Of a DNA stretch of 42,093 nucleotides, positions 7,432 to 15,839 are shown in pieces. The stretch lies in assembly GCA_902587025.1 (NCBI GenBank), contig CACIJJ010000006.1, positions 24,001-66,093 of the forward strand, given 5' to 3'. The position numbers and the translations under genes were made by a program. The notes beneath the pieces were generated by a model. That model saw nothing but the letters and a program-made list of their open reading frames with translations. It was not told the DNA's origin and searched no databases. Within the stretch, counting starts at the first letter, position 1. Every line of letters starts with the position of its first letter. Source of the DNA: an uncultured Candidatus Actinomarina sp. GTDB taxonomy: Bacteria; Actinomycetota; Acidimicrobiia; Actinomarinales; Actinomarinaceae.

Positions 7432-8783
7432 ATAGAAATAACTTTTCTTGGCTCATACTGTAATAGTTTTGAATACATATTTGTAATTTCATTGTAATTA
7501 GTATCTTTTGATAAATTTATATTGATTTCGTATTCATATAAATTATCAACCTTTTTAGGTCCTAAAATATATTCATTTTCATATTTTATTATTGAATCAG
7601 ATGAAAATTTAAAAACTTTATGATTAAGGTTTGGTCCCCATTTTTTTCTAGATATTAGCTCTTCTTTACTCCATTTTGTTATATTTGGATTTTTTAAAGA
7701 TTCTTTTAAGTTTATATTTTTGGTTGTAAGTATGATCGTTAAACTATTATTTCGCTTCGACCTCTCTATTTGTCGTAACAGAAAAATTAAACGTTCAGAA
7801 TTTAATTTACCCTTAAAAGATATTGTAGGGTTTACTAATAAATTTAAATCGTATAAATCATTCTCACTTTTTACAGTTTTGTAATCATTAAGTAATTCAT
7901 TTAAAATCTCATCGTGAAAAAATAATTTTAAATTTTTATCAGTATGCTTTGTTTTAAATAATTCAATACAATCTTGTAAAGAGTTTCCATGATAAATTTC
8001 TACATTAGTTAAATCAGGAGATTTATAATTTTCAATTTTATTGAAGTAATTTAGAGATGGATACTCATTGTAATAATGATAATTTCCTCCAAAGTACTTA
8101 TTTTTAAGTACTGACAATTCAATAATGTTTAGAGAATTAAATTTTGGTAAATTGTAAGAATAATCATTGGTATCAAAAAAATGGTAATTTGTAGTTGATT
8201 GTGGTTTTATTTTCATAAAATTATTCGCAAGTAATATGCAATTGTTGAATTTATTAACTGTACTTAATGCGTTTTGGATTTCCTCTTTGCCACCAGTTTT
8301 TTGATAAAAATTTATTTTTATTCCTTTTTCTGATAGATTTTTATATAAATTTTTAGTTGCTTTTAAAGAAGGAGTAAAGATTATATTTTTAGAATTAGTG
8401 GATAACACTTTGTCTATTTCTGTATTGTTATAAATACTTAATGAACTATTTTTAATCTTTCTATCTAATTTAAAATTCATATCTTTATATAGATTGAATA
8501 TTAAAAAACCAATATTTAAATAATAAGAAACTGCAACGTGTTTTAAAAAAAGTAACTGATCTTGATCTAACTTACTAATAATCCTTTCAACAGGTTTTAA
8601 ATTTTTAATTTTTAAATCTTTATTATGTATATTTACAACAACAGCAGTTTTCTTTCTATTTCTAAAATTTACAGAAACTAGTGAACCAATATCAATTTTA
8701 TTAGATAGATTTTTAGGCACTGAATAAGTAAAAAGTTGAAACTTATATGTGTTATTTGAGATTATTTCTACATCAGCAAACAA
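7428..8783 (-). CDS. priA: PriA-like primosomal protein without helicase motifs
   Basis: The N-terminus (residues 3-55: DVEIISNNTYKFQLFTYSV, DIGSLVSVNFRNRKKTAVVV) matches the PriA 3'-DNA-binding domain. The stretch 132-200 still follows the RecA-like fold pattern of PriA. But there is no Walker A (the region reads NIIFTPSLKATKN), the DEAH position reads DTND (204-207), and only two cysteines exist, so the Zn-binding subdomain is gone. At 451 residues it is far shorter than E. coli PriA (732). Loss of helicase motifs is known for actinobacterial PriA; this one is further reduced. The start is TTG at 8783, one base after the coaBC stop. Position between coaBC and def-fmt supports the identity. 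It may act as a DNA-binding scaffold for replication restart (inference). Confidence 0.8.
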   Translation of the reverse strand: MFADVEIISNNTYKFQLFTYSVPKNLSNKIDIGSLVSVNFRNRKKTAVVVNIHNKDLKIKNLKPVERIISKLDQDQLLFLKHVAVSYYLNIGFLIFNLYKDMNFKLDRKIKNSSLSIYNNTEIDKVLSTNSKNIIFTPSLKATKNLYKNLSEKGIKINFYQKTGGKEEIQNALSTVNKFNNCILLANNFMKIKPQSTTNYHFFDTNDYSYNLPKFNSLNIIELSVLKNKYFGGNYHYYNEYPSLNYFNKIENYKSPDLTNVEIYHGNSLQDCIELFKTKHTDKNLKLFFHDEILNELLNDYKTVKSENDLYDLNLLVNPTISFKGKLNSERLIFLLRQIERSKRNNSLTIILTTKNINLKESLKNPNITKWSKEELISRKKWGPNLNHKVFKFSSDSIIKYENEYILGPKKVDNLYEYEININLSKDTNYNEITNMYSKLLQYEPRKVISI

Positions 8784-8784
8784 T

Positions 8785-9897
8785 TTAAATCAAAGTATTT
8801 TTAATGATCTCTTGTGCAATGATATGTTTATTTTTTTCTTCTGATTCAAACACTTTGTCTTTTTTATTAATGATGGTTACTTTGTTAGTCTCTGAACCAA
8901 ATGAAATATCATTTATATTATTAATAACTAAATAATCAGAATTTTTTTCATTTATCTTTTCAAAATTAAGGTCATCATTAGTTTGAGCTGAAAAACTTAT
9001 TACATTTATCATTTTATATTTTTCTTTGTACTCTTTTACTATATCAACGTTTGGTGACAGATTTAATGTCATATTGCCTTCAGTTCTTTTCATTTTTCCT
9101 TCTACTTTTTCAGGTATAAAATCAGAAACAGCAGCAACCATGTACAAATGCTTTGTACCATTTGATTCAATATACATTGCTTGCTGTAATTCCTTTGAAG
9201 TATCAAATGAAATATTTTTAGCTCCAGCAACAGGAGATATTGTTTTCGAATGTATGTAAACAACATCATATCCTAGACTCATCAATTCTATAGCAACTGC
9301 CCTTCCTTGCTTTCCAGAAGATTTGTTTGTTATTGTTCTAACATCATCAAGATATTCAGAAGTTGGACCTGATGTTACGATAACCTTTTCTTTTTTATTA
9401 AATAAAATATCAAACATTTCTATTGGTTCGATAAGCCTTCCTAAACCTTTATCTCCAATATCAAGGTTTCCATATCTGGGACCACAAAATATTACATTGT
9501 CGCTTAAATCAATGATGTTTGACTGTATTTTATTGTCCATGAACATTTCTTCATGCATTGCAGGAGCAACATAAATTTCTTTATCAAACATCAATAAAGT
9601 AGAAAGTAATAAATTGTCAGCAAAACCATTTGCATATTTACTAATAAAATTTGCTGTTGCAGGATAGATAACGATACTATCAGCCCATCTTGCATATTCT
9701 ATATGAGGTGATCCATCTAATTGATCCCAACTATGATAGATATCATTTTTGTTTTGAAATTCCTCTGAAATATACTTCAATCCTTCATCGGTTGAAAAGA
9801 CTACAGTTTCGTTATTCTCTGAAAGTAACGAATGTAGGTTTTCTGACTTTGAAGCAGCAATACTACCAGTAATACCAAGTAGTATTTTTTTGCTCAT
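8785..9897 (-). CDS. coaBC: Bifunctional phosphopantothenoylcysteine decarboxylase / phosphopantothenate-cysteine ligase
   Basis: CoaBC makes 4'-phosphopantetheine for coenzyme A. The flavin-dependent CoaC domain (residues 1-165) has GITGSIAASK, the catalytic H65 in SPHIEYARWAD, PATANFISKYANGFADNLL and APAMHEEMF. The CoaB domain (about 172-370) has VIVTSGPTSEYLDDVRTITN, SSGKQGRAVA, MVAAVSDF and the LNLSPNVDIV segment. The usual ACGxxGxGRM motif, whose Cys completes the CoaC reaction in E. coli, reads DIGDKGLGRL here, so the cysteine is absent; from memory, mycobacterial CoaBC also lacks it. It lies 4 bp after rpoZ, as in the mihF-gmk-rpoZ-coaBC order of mycobacteria, though metK, which follows there, is missing here. 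Confidence 0.94.
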   Translation of the reverse strand: MSKKILLGITGSIAASKSENLHSLLSENNETVVFSTDEGLKYISEEFQNKNDIYHSWDQLDGSPHIEYARWADSIVIYPATANFISKYANGFADNLLLSTLLMFDKEIYVAPAMHEEMFMDNKIQSNIIDLSDNVIFCGPRYGNLDIGDKGLGRLIEPIEMFDILFNKKEKVIVTSGPTSEYLDDVRTITNKSSGKQGRAVAIELMSLGYDVVYIHSKTISPVAGAKNISFDTSKELQQAMYIESNGTKHLYMVAAVSDFIPEKVEGKMKRTEGNMTLNLSPNVDIVKEYKEKYKMINVISFSAQTNDDLNFEKINEKNSDYLVINNINDISFGSETNKVTIINKKDKVFESEEKNKHIIAQEIIKNTLI

Positions 9898-9901
9898 GAG
9901 G

Positions 9902-10129
9902 TTATTCTTTTTCGCTAACCTCTACTTTTCCAGATGCAATCTCTTCAAATGCAACGGTAAGTGGTTTTCTACTAAGACTTTGTACTTGAGGTGGTGTATA
10001 TGCTCCAATACCTTCACCTAATTGGTTAAAGTATGAGTTTATATCTTTAGCTCTTCTTGCTGATGTTATAACAAGTGCAAATCTGCCAGGTGAGTTTTCT
10101 AAAAGTTCTTCAATAGGTGGTTTTATCAT
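9902..10129 (-). CDS. rpoZ: DNA-directed RNA polymerase omega subunit
   Basis: Omega is a small accessory subunit that helps assemble RNA polymerase. The 75-residue protein has PPIEELLENSPGRFALVITS, then ARRAKDINSYFNQLGEGIGAY and PLTVAFEEIASGKVE, the pattern of actinobacterial omega. The MxRxT-type N-terminus of proteobacterial omega is replaced by the PPIEELL form usual in this phylum. It overlaps gmk by 4 bp and is followed by coaBC. Nothing is missing that I can see. Confidence 0.94.
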   Translation of the reverse strand: MIKPPIEELLENSPGRFALVITSARRAKDINSYFNQLGEGIGAYTPPQVQSLSRKPLTVAFEEIASGKVEVSEKE

Positions 10130-10656
10130 TTTTTCTCCAGGTCATATAATATATCTAATATTTCTTTAATAGTAGCCTTTAAATCTATATTTTTAATTAT
10201 ATAGTCAAAGTTGCCCATAGATTGGCGTTGTTCTTTAGCTAAATTCATCCTTTCTTGTATAAACTGGTCATCATGACCTCGTTCATTTAATCTTTCAATC
10301 AAAACATTGTCATCAATATCTATAAAAATTCCTATATATGAATCATTTGATGTTAATAATTTTGTTGCACCGTTTACTTCGAGATCGAGGACAATAAAAT
10401 CATTTCGTTCTAACTCTTTTTTTGAAGTTCCGTAATAATAGCTACCGTATCTTTCATATTCTAAAAATTCATCATTATTTATCATTGAATTAAATTCGTC
10501 TTCAGAAATAAAATAATAATCCTTACCTTCTATCTCTGATTCCCTTCGAGGTCTTGTTGTATGTGAAGTAGAAAAATAAAAATTAAAATCATTAGATAAA
10601 TTGTTAATAATTGTTGATTTACCAACACCAGAAGGCCCACTGAAAATAATAATCAT
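10126..10656 (-). CDS. gmk: Guanylate kinase
   Basis: Gmk phosphorylates GMP/dGMP using ATP. The P-loop GPSGVGKS spans residues 7-14. The GMP-binding segment STSHTTRPRRESEIEGKDYYF follows, then FLEYERYGSYYYGTSK, which binds the guanine and phosphate, and LDLEVNGATKL. The lid-like NERGHDDQFIQERM region comes later. At 176 residues it is slightly shorter than the typical 190-205. The ATG overlaps the mihF stop as ATGA, which reproduces the mihF-gmk neighbourhood of Actinomycetota. The enzyme supplies GDP/GTP, the substrate family also used by the Rel protein encoded upstream in the same run (functional remark, not evidence). Confidence 0.96.
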   Translation of the reverse strand: MIIIFSGPSGVGKSTIINNLSNDFNFYFSTSHTTRPRRESEIEGKDYYFISEDEFNSMINNDEFLEYERYGSYYYGTSKKELERNDFIVLDLEVNGATKLLTSNDSYIGIFIDIDDNVLIERLNERGHDDQFIQERMNLAKEQRQSMGNFDYIIKNIDLKATIKEILDILYDLEKK

Positions 10657-10934
10657 GAGTTTTTCACATAGTTAGAAATTGATTCAATGTAATTATCGTT
10701 TAAGTCAGAAAATTTTGATTTTTCATTAAGTCCTATATCATTTAAAAAACGAGCAGTTTTAACTTTCCCAAGAACACCAGTTTCTGTTAGATATTTATGT
10801 ATTCTTATTGAATTTAATTGATTGTCGTTACTAGCTCTAATAAGTTCATTATCTATGTTCTCAATATTATTTTCAAATGAGTTGATAAAATCTTTTCTTT
10901 TATTTTTGATCTCTAAAATATATGAGTCACTCAT
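10653..10934 (-). CDS. mihF: Integration host factor, actinobacterial type (mIHF)
   Basis: mIHF is a nucleoid-associated DNA-bending protein found in Actinomycetota, unrelated to HU/IHF. The 93-residue product is a divergent but plausible member. The stretch VLGKVKTARFLNDIGLNEKS (about 54-73) aligns with the helix-two-turn-helix core that reads GVGKVRAQQIMERLGI in mycobacteria. An N-terminal charged helix precedes it and DNDNYIESI-like residues follow. Conservation elsewhere is weak, and the RRVRGLG basic segment of mycobacteria is replaced by KFSDLND, so DNA contacts may differ. The strongest support is position: immediately before gmk-rpoZ-coaBC, as in mycobacteria. It overlaps nusB by 1 bp. 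Confidence 0.78.
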   Translation of the reverse strand: MSDSYILEIKNKRKDFINSFENNIENIDNELIRASNDNQLNSIRIHKYLTETGVLGKVKTARFLNDIGLNEKSKFSDLNDNYIESISNYVKNS

Positions 10935-11308
10935 TAAATCTCCCTAGATAATTTATCAAGTATTCCATTTACAAATTTTGCTGACTGTGAAGAGGAATGT
11001 TTATCTGCAAGCTTTACCCATTCTGAGATAATAACTTTTGTAGGTGATAAATCCATAATTAATTCTGAAATACCCAATGTTAAAGTAATTAATTCTACTT
11101 TACCTATTCTTTCGTAACTCCAATTATCAGAATAAGTTCGGATTGAATTTTCAATTCTCTCATTGTTAATTTTTGTATTATTAAATAACTGGTTTGCTCT
11201 TAGATTCTGATTTTCACTTAATGAAGATATATTAAAATCTTTATCCTTTAAGCTTGTTAAGCCTTCTTCAAATAATGTTTCAAATGTTATTTGTCTAAAA
11301 TCTTTCAT
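10934..11308 (-). CDS. nusB: Transcription antitermination factor NusB
   Basis: NusB binds boxA RNA with NusE (S10) to support antitermination and rRNA processing. This all-helical 124-residue protein begins KDFRQITFETLFEEG. Its C-terminal half carries the family signature: WSYERIGKVELITLTLGISEL, IISEWVKLADKH and AKFVNGILDKLSREI. Arg-rich RNA-contact residues near the N-terminus are fewer than in E. coli. Its ATG shares one base with the efp stop, and the efp-nusB pairing is common in Gram-positive bacteria. Length is a little below the usual 135-150. Confidence 0.92.
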   Translation of the reverse strand: MKDFRQITFETLFEEGLTSLKDKDFNISSLSENQNLRANQLFNNTKINNERIENSIRTYSDNWSYERIGKVELITLTLGISELIMDLSPTKVIISEWVKLADKHSSSQSAKFVNGILDKLSREI

Positions 11309-11865
11309 TAAACCCTTGTCATGTATGAATTATCTTTGGTGTCAATTTTAATTATTTCACCTTCTTCAATAAACATGGGAACAACAACCTCTAAACCAGT
11401 TTCACAAGTGACTGTTTTAGTAGACGAAGTTACAGTATCACCCTTAACTGCTGGTTCTGCTTTTGTGACTTTTAATTCAACACTAGAAGGTAGCAGTACA
11501 TTTAATGGTTTATTCTCATACATTTGTATAGTTACCTCGCTATTTGGTATTAATAAAAGTTCTATTTCTGCAATGAGACTTGCATCTAATGATACTTGTT
11601 CATAATTCTCTGTATTCATAAATATAAAATTCTCAGATTCATTATATAAATATTGAAATTCTTGTTTTTCAATATAAGCTTGATCAACATTTTCATCAGC
11701 TCTAAAAGTTTTTTCTATAATTCCACCATCAATAAGATTTTTGAGCTTTGTTTTAACAAAAGCTTTTCCTTTTCCAGGCTTAACATGGGCATAATCCATT
11801 ATCTGATAAATAGTTCCATCAACCAATATAGATTGTCCTGGCCTCATATCATTCGTAGATACCAT
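11308..11865 (-). CDS. efp: Elongation factor P
   Basis: EF-P enters ribosomes stalled at polyproline and promotes peptide bond formation. The 185-residue protein has three beta-barrel domains: domain I with NDMRPGQSILVDGTIYQIMD and the tip loop HVKPGKGKAF, domain II with QEFQYLYNESENFIFMNTENY, and domain III with PAVKGDTVTSSTKTVTCETG. The tip residue is Lys in the PGKGK loop, as in lysine-type EF-P; no epmA/epmB is in this window. The start ATG at 11865 overlaps the mltG stop by one base. Length and motifs are fully standard. Confidence 0.96.
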   Translation of the reverse strand: MVSTNDMRPGQSILVDGTIYQIMDYAHVKPGKGKAFVKTKLKNLIDGGIIEKTFRADENVDQAYIEKQEFQYLYNESENFIFMNTENYEQVSLDASLIAEIELLLIPNSEVTIQMYENKPLNVLLPSSVELKVTKAEPAVKGDTVTSSTKTVTCETGLEVVVPMFIEEGEIIKIDTKDNSYMTRV

Positions 11866-12938
11866 TAGGGAATTACACCTTCCTCTTTTGCTTTATTTTT
11901 CATATTAATAAAGTCTGTATAGTCATTTGTAAATGACATTTTGCCATTTTTTTCTGTTAGTAAGTAGTATATAAAATCAGTCTCTGGTGTTTCAAATACA
12001 GCAATTAATGATCGCTCACCAAATCCAGATATAGGAGTAGGTGGTAAACCGGTATATTTATAAGAGTTATATGGTGATTCTACTTGTAAATCGACTAGTA
12101 ATACTTGAGATTTACGCTCTTGCAGAGCATATAGTATCATTGCATCAATTTGGAGTAACATATCATCATACAAACGGTTTTTTATAACAGACGAAACAAG
12201 TGGTCTGTCTTCTTCTAGTTTTGATTCAGCTTCAACAAGACTTGCGACTGCAAAAAGTTCACTCGTAGAACTTATCCAATTTGGTGTTGAGTACGTAAGT
12301 AATAATCTATCAATTACGGCTTCGAGTTCATTAACTAAAATTTGTAGAATTTCTTCACCAGATGCATCTAAAGCTATTTGATAAGTGTTTGGATATAGAA
12401 GACCTTCCCAATTTTGTAACTTTGAAACGTCACCTAAATAAACATATTTACTTTCTACATTTCCAGATAAAAGTGAATTCGTAAGTAAATCTACATCGTA
12501 ACCAGTTTGAGAAGAGATAGATTCTATTGTTTCAGTTATCCAAAGTCCTTCCGGAATAGTAATTGTGTAAGTTTTTAATGGGGGGCCCTTTAATAAAATA
12601 TTACTTATCTCTTCGAAGTCTAATTTATTTGAAATTTCATATTCCCCAGATCGTAATTTGTCACCAAGATTCTCATTCCTTAGATAAATTTCAAAAGCTA
12701 ATGAAGACGATATAATTCCTTCTTGTGCAAGTATTGATGAAATCTGTGCCGCTGAGGAACCTTGTGGAATATTTATTAAAATAATTGATTCTTCTATATC
12801 GTCATTATTTGAAACGATACTTGCAGTTTGGTCTATTGATGAAGCAATATTTGAAGCAAAATTAATTGCAATAAAAACAGCAAATATTGTAAATACAACA
12901 GATATTACAAGTCTATTTTTGAAGTAATAATTAATCAT
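11865..12938 (-). CDS. mltG: Endolytic murein transglycosylase MltG (YceG-like)
   Basis: MltG is an inner-membrane lytic transglycosylase that cuts nascent glycan strands and sets their length. Residues 9-28 form a single N-terminal membrane anchor. A LysM-like/YceG domain follows (IPEGLWITETIESI, 128-141; EGLLYPNTY, 178-186). The catalytic segment is ASLVEAESKLEEDRPLVSSV with the Glu pair E236/E238, and then IKNRLYDDMLLQIDAMILYA. The substrate loop SPYNSYKYTGLPPTPISGFG is well preserved. The C-terminal EHN triad usual in the family is changed to INM. At 357 residues it has family length. The ruvX-mltG order and 8-bp overlap match other Actinomycetota, where alaS-ruvX-mltG is a common block. 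Confidence 0.9.
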   Translation of the reverse strand: MINYYFKNRLVISVVFTIFAVFIAINFASNIASSIDQTASIVSNNDDIEESIILINIPQGSSAAQISSILAQEGIISSSLAFEIYLRNENLGDKLRSGEYEISNKLDFEEISNILLKGPPLKTYTITIPEGLWITETIESISSQTGYDVDLLTNSLLSGNVESKYVYLGDVSKLQNWEGLLYPNTYQIALDASGEEILQILVNELEAVIDRLLLTYSTPNWISSTSELFAVASLVEAESKLEEDRPLVSSVIKNRLYDDMLLQIDAMILYALQERKSQVLLVDLQVESPYNSYKYTGLPPTPISGFGERSLIAVFETPETDFIYYLLTEKNGKMSFTNDYTDFINMKNKAKEEGVIP

Positions 12939-13308
12939 TTTTTAAATGTGAATTTAGTATTTCTAATGCCGCTAAGTCATCATTTCTTATTGAATTATCA
13001 TTTGTTAACTTTGAAGTCATTCGTTCATCAACTTTATGTATTGGAACAGTTGTTATAGATTTTAAATCATTTTCAATAAATTCATCTACCACATTACTCA
13101 TACGTGTTTGATGAGAATTTAAACCTATTGGATAACCAATTACAATCTCATCTATGTCGTGATCAATTAATGTTTGTTTAATTTCATCTAAAACATCAAA
13201 AGATTTACTATCTAGGACCTTATATGCATAAGGCGAATTTATTGATTGCTTTTTTAATGCAAGACCAACGTAACGTTCACCATAATCAATAGCTATTATG
13301 TTTTTCAC
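12931..13308 (-). CDS. ruvX: RuvX/YqgF family RNase H-like nuclease (pre-16S rRNA processing)
   Basis: YqgF/RuvX proteins are RNase H-fold nucleases implicated in 16S rRNA 5'-end maturation; the Holliday junction resolvase label is historical. The 125-residue product has IAIDYGERYVGLAL (first acidic residue D8), VIGYPIGLNSHQTRMS with the family GYP motif, and KVDERMTSKL with the conserved DER(M/L)T. These are the expected catalytic acidic positions. It overlaps alaS by 4 bp and mltG by 8 bp. It should not be confused with RuvC, which is not found in this window. Confidence 0.92.
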   Translation of the reverse strand: MKNIIAIDYGERYVGLALKKQSINSPYAYKVLDSKSFDVLDEIKQTLIDHDIDEIVIGYPIGLNSHQTRMSNVVDEFIENDLKSITTVPIHKVDERMTSKLTNDNSIRNDDLAALEILNSHLKND

Positions 13309-15839
13309 TTGAGATTGTTAACAATAGATTCTTTAACATATTTAAGGGTTTCATCTATTGAGTAATCATTAGGACCCCCACCAACTGATAAAACCTGATC
13401 TTTTGATGCTCCCCCACCAAAATTTTTAGAAGTTTCAATCACAAGTTCAGATACATTCATATCTTTAATAACTTTCTCATTTTTCATAGCAACTATGACA
13501 AATTTTGATTCTATTTGTGAAATTAAGTATATGTAATCAACAACTCCATTATTGATCGAATTAATAGCTACATTTCTTATATCATCAACTGTATCCATTG
13601 AAACTTGATTTATGAATACTTTATAATCACCAACATTTTCAAATTTATTTGATATCTGATCAACCATTTCGTTGTTTCGAATTTGTTTAAATTGATCAAC
13701 CTGTGATTTAAGTTCTTCATAAGAATTAAAGAATGATTCGAGTTTTGTTGGTACATTTTCTATATTTGTATTTAAAAGATTGCTTACATTTTTATATGAA
13801 TTGTAAGCATTAGTCATAAAATCATAAGCTTCAAATCCTGAAAGCATCTCTACTCTCCTTAGATTTGAGCCAATTGACGACTCATTTAATAAAACTATTA
13901 ATCCTATTTCATTTGAATTAGATACATGAGTACCTCCACAAAGTTCTTTTGAGAAATTCCCAATATTTACTACTCTTACATCGTCATCATATTTATCACC
14001 AAAAAATGCCAATGCACCTTCTTTTTTTGCATCGTCAATATTCATAATTTTTGTATCTACTTTTAAATCAGAAAAGACATTCTTATTACTTAATGTGAAG
14101 ATCTCATTAAGTTCTTCCTGTGTCACTTTTTCTGAATGACTAAAATCAAATCTAAATCTTCCAGGAGCAACATATGACCCTGCCTGAGCAACATGATCAC
14201 CAAGAATATTTCTTAAAGATGAGTGAACTATATGTGCAGATGTATGACTTTTAGATACAGATCTTCTAAATGATTCGTTTACTTTTGATTCAATCTTTTC
14301 TCCTGATTGAATTTCTATATCTTCATTTATTACTAAGCCAGTAGCACCAGAGCTAGATTGAACGACATCAGCTACCGTATATTCTTTATCTTCAAATACT
14401 ATTGAGCCTTGGTCAGATATTTGACCTCCAGCTTCGTAATAAAATGGCGTAGCTTCTGTAAATATCGTTGTTGTAATATTTTCATTCAGAACTAGTGTTA
14501 CTTCACTTATGGTATTTGTGTTTTCATAACCCGTAAAAACGTTGCAATCTACATCAAATTCACTTGTATTTGATATCTCTTTCTTAAATGCACTAGATTT
14601 AGCCTGATGTTCTTGAAACTTTTTCATATACTTATCATCATTTAATTGAATATTATTTTCAAATGCAATCTCTTTTGTAAGTTCATATGGAAAACCGAAT
14701 GTTTCAAAAAGATAAAATGCTTTTTCCTCATCAAATGTTTCCTTATCTTGCATAAGCCTATTTATTTCAACTGTGCCTTTTTCTAGTGTCTTGTGAAAAA
14801 GATTTTCTTCAGTAGTATAAAGTTTCTTAATTTTATCAATATTCTTATAAAGGTCTGGATAGTGATCTTTGTAAATTTCAACAATTGGAGATATTAGAAA
14901 TTCAATGGAATTTATTTCATTTGTTAAACCATAATATGCTCTGATGGCTCTTCTAATTAGCCTTCTTAAAATGTATCCTCTACCCTCGTTTGTTGGTACA
15001 ACACCATCTGAAATCATAAACGTTGATGCTTTCATATGATCTAATATGATTCTTTCGTATTTTTTATTCGGATTTTTAATTTTTGGCTTTAATTGTTCAT
15101 AAATTGATTCAAAAGTATCTATTTCAAATGGTGACTCTTTATCTTGAAGGACCATAGCAATACGCTCAAGTCCCATACCTGTATCAATATTTTTTGCAGG
15201 TAATTCTCCTACGACATTATAAGGTTCGTCTTGTATTGATTCCATAAAAACTAAATTCCAAATTTCTATGAATCTATCTTCCCCACCACCAATAGGGCCA
15301 CCTTCTTCTCCATAGACTGGTCCTCTGTCTATAAATATTTCAGAGCACGGTCCACAAGGTCCAGGGATATTCATTTGCCAAAAATTGTCTTTATCACCTC
15401 TCTGTATTCTTTCTTCAGGAACACCTATTACGTCTTTCCAAATATTGAATGATTCGTCGTCATCTTTATAGACTGTAAACCATAGATCATCTGGATTAAT
15501 TCCCAGATTTTTAGTTATAAATTCATATGCATGTTTTATAGCTTGTTCTTTAAAATATTCTCCAATACTAAAATTTCCAAGCATTTCAAAAAAAGTAAGA
15601 TGACGATCTGTGTCACCGATAATATCAATATCAACTGTTCTTATGCATTTTTGTGATGAAACAAGATTTACATGTGGTGGTTTATTGTTACCTAGAAAAT
15701 AATCTTTAAAAGGTACCATTCCAGCGGCAGTAAATAGCAAGGTTTCGTCTATAGGTATCAATGAAGCTGATGGCATAATCTTGTGATTATTTTGCTCAAA
15801 GAATTTTAAAAACTCTTCTCTTATTTCATTACTATTCAT
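13305..15839 (-). CDS. alaS: Alanyl-tRNA synthetase
   Basis: AlaRS charges tRNA-Ala and clears Ser/Gly mischarging. The 844-residue protein has the class II aminoacylation core at the N-terminus (FLKFFEQNNHKIMPSASLIP, LLFTAAGMVPF, LTFFEMLGNFSIGEYF, DTGMGLERI). The editing domain carries zinc/catalytic residues H532 and H536 (HTSAH) and C634 and H638 (CGGTH), with the same 102-residue spacing between the second and fourth ligands as in E. coli. A C-terminal C-Ala segment follows, containing FGGGASKDQVLSVGGG. It is slightly shorter than E. coli AlaRS (876). It overlaps aspS by 8 bp and ruvX by 4 bp. All motifs look intact. Confidence 0.97.
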   Translation of the reverse strand: MNSNEIREEFLKFFEQNNHKIMPSASLIPIDETLLFTAAGMVPFKDYFLGNNKPPHVNLVSSQKCIRTVDIDIIGDTDRHLTFFEMLGNFSIGEYFKEQAIKHAYEFITKNLGINPDDLWFTVYKDDDESFNIWKDVIGVPEERIQRGDKDNFWQMNIPGPCGPCSEIFIDRGPVYGEEGGPIGGGEDRFIEIWNLVFMESIQDEPYNVVGELPAKNIDTGMGLERIAMVLQDKESPFEIDTFESIYEQLKPKIKNPNKKYERIILDHMKASTFMISDGVVPTNEGRGYILRRLIRRAIRAYYGLTNEINSIEFLISPIVEIYKDHYPDLYKNIDKIKKLYTTEENLFHKTLEKGTVEINRLMQDKETFDEEKAFYLFETFGFPYELTKEIAFENNIQLNDDKYMKKFQEHQAKSSAFKKEISNTSEFDVDCNVFTGYENTNTISEVTLVLNENITTTIFTEATPFYYEAGGQISDQGSIVFEDKEYTVADVVQSSSGATGLVINEDIEIQSGEKIESKVNESFRRSVSKSHTSAHIVHSSLRNILGDHVAQAGSYVAPGRFRFDFSHSEKVTQEELNEIFTLSNKNVFSDLKVDTKIMNIDDAKKEGALAFFGDKYDDDVRVVNIGNFSKELCGGTHVSNSNEIGLIVLLNESSIGSNLRRVEMLSGFEAYDFMTNAYNSYKNVSNLLNTNIENVPTKLESFFNSYEELKSQVDQFKQIRNNEMVDQISNKFENVGDYKVFINQVSMDTVDDIRNVAINSINNGVVDYIYLISQIESKFVIVAMKNEKVIKDMNVSELVIETSKNFGGGASKDQVLSVGGGPNDYSIDETLKYVKESIVNNLK

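Noticed and set aside
12931-13308. RuvX as a replacement for RuvC at the Holliday junction
   Set aside because: The family is now linked to 16S rRNA processing, and its alaS-ruvX-mltG location is standard, so it does not explain the absent ruvCAB.
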